Assembly: GCF_029227915.1 (NCBI RefSeq)
Contig: NC_079875.1
Location: 744,001 to 808,000 of the forward strand
Reading direction: 5' to 3'
DNA: 64,000 nt
From: Hydractinia symbiolongicarpus
Taxonomy: Eukaryota > Cnidaria > Hydrozoa > Anthoathecata > Hydractiniidae
Position 1 is the first letter of the stretch. Every line of letters starts with the position of its first letter. The notes under the pieces are model-generated. The model saw only the letters and a list, made by a program, of their open reading frames with translations, did not search any database and was not told the DNA's origin. Of this stretch, positions 63,640 to 64,000 are shown piece after piece. Position numbers and translations under genes: made by a program.

Positions 63640-64000
63640 ATTTCCAAAACGATTTTTTAAATTATTATTTCACCACTAAAGCCCATGAGACTTGTAGTTT
63701 TCAAAAATGTTTTCATTTTTGAAGATACACTGAATAAAAGAAGTTTAATCGCCGGCAAACGAAATCCCGCCATTTCCCGTAAACCCCGGACTCGGCCCGT
63801 ATACTCAAAAGTATACAAAGAAAGTACCCAGGGAGTAAACTCATTTCCCGAACGATTTTTTAAATTATTTTTTCTCCACTAAAACGCATGAGACTTGTAG
63901 TTTTCAAAAATGTTTTCATTTTTGATGAGACGCTGAATAAAAGAAGTTTAATCGCCGGTAAACGAAAACTCGCCATTTCCCGTAAACCCCGGACTCGGCC
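63640..64000 (+). repeat. 1419-bp tandem duplication, copy 2, cut by window end
   Basis: Second copy, identical on reading to 62221-62581 as far as the window goes. Its right edge is not visible, so the array continues past position 64000. Confidence 0.8.

Larger units (their letters stand above)
1..64000 (+). repeat. Uninterrupted 203-bp satellite array
   Basis: The motif ATGAGACTTGTAG recurs every 203 bp from 163 to 63888, with only rare 1-2 bp slips (for example 202 bp between 3614 and 3816, and 201 bp between 56792 and 56993). This gives 314 complete head-to-tail monomers with partial monomers at both window ends. With that ATG as position 1, the consensus has an A/T-tract half (about 1-60), a CpG-rich core (about 66-120), a GTATAC palindrome near 127-132, and a T/A-rich tail (172-189). 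No monomer is inverted and no other sequence interrupts the array. The strand is arbitrary. The architecture is that of a eukaryotic satellite; the family and any centromeric function are not recognisable from sequence alone. Confidence 0.97.

Noticed and set aside
1-64000. Roughly 100 short open frames (61-120 codons) on both strands, with similar basic translations repeated across the window.
   Set aside because: They are translations of the satellite monomer. 203 bp is not a multiple of three, so each monomer shifts frame; the frames appear in overlapping positions on both strands, and single substitutions between otherwise identical copies create or remove them (for example 42141 versus 34428). 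No domain, conserved start context or synonymous bias is visible.
1-64000. CRISPR array, because of regular direct repeats.
   Set aside because: There are no short repeats alternating with unique spacers. The whole 203-bp period is repeated, with only scattered substitutions and no cas-like genes.
1-64000. tRNA, 5S rRNA or other Pol III-derived repeat as origin of the monomer.
   Set aside because: I find no convincing A box or B box pair, no cloverleaf-like arms and no oligo-T terminator placed as in Pol III genes. The T tracts are part of a general A/T-rich pattern.
1-64000. Transposon-derived array (terminal repeats, transposase remnant, target-site duplications).
   Set aside because: No terminal inverted repeats bound the monomers, no long open frame exists, and no insertion breaks the register anywhere in the window.
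1-64000. Bacterial or phage sequence with a new defence or mobile system.
   Set aside because: There is no gene-dense sequence, no ribosome binding sites ahead of meaningful frames, and 64 kb of pure 203-bp tandem repeat is not known from bacterial or phage genomes.

Overview
The whole 64 kb window is one uninterrupted head-to-tail satellite DNA array. It holds no recognisable gene, RNA gene, transposon, CRISPR array or unique sequence. The monomer is 203 bp. Using the ATG of the recurring ATGAGACTTG as monomer position 1, the first complete monomer starts at 163 and the last begins at 63888. Those anchors are 63725 bp apart, which fits 314 monomers with a net loss of 17 bp (mean about 202.95 bp). 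All monomers lie in the same orientation. A consensus I assembled by eye is 77/203 G+C (38%) and carries 12 CpG where base composition predicts about 7.

This is the architecture of a eukaryotic centromeric, pericentromeric or subtelomeric satellite. I do not recognise the family and cannot name the organism. The lack of CpG decay argues weakly against a heavily methylated vertebrate or plant satellite and would fit, for example, many invertebrates.

Layout. From 1 to about 10.5 kb is a domain of its own monomer variants, dominated by a near-perfect 3856-bp tandem duplication (719-8430). From about 10.5 to 46.5 kb is a domain built of higher-order repeats. Its clearest unit is a 7-monomer (1421-bp) repeat, best seen at 22288-26550. 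On top of that lie larger duplications with offsets of 4059-4060, 7713 and 10963 bp. From about 46.5 to 64 kb several monomer types disappear and other offsets prevail (1014-1015, 1624, 2233, 3244 and 1419 bp). Every offset is within a few bases of a whole number of monomers, as expected from repeated unequal exchange between registered monomers.

The short open frames (about 60-120 codons, both strands) are products of the repeat. 203 is not a multiple of three, so the frame changes at each monomer boundary. The longest ones occur where a 2-bp deletion makes a 201-bp monomer. I annotate no CDS. The interest of the window lies in the duplication history that shared private mutations allow to be ordered, the higher-order structure, the CpG-rich conserved block, and a monomer variant with a perfect 7-bp-stem hairpin.
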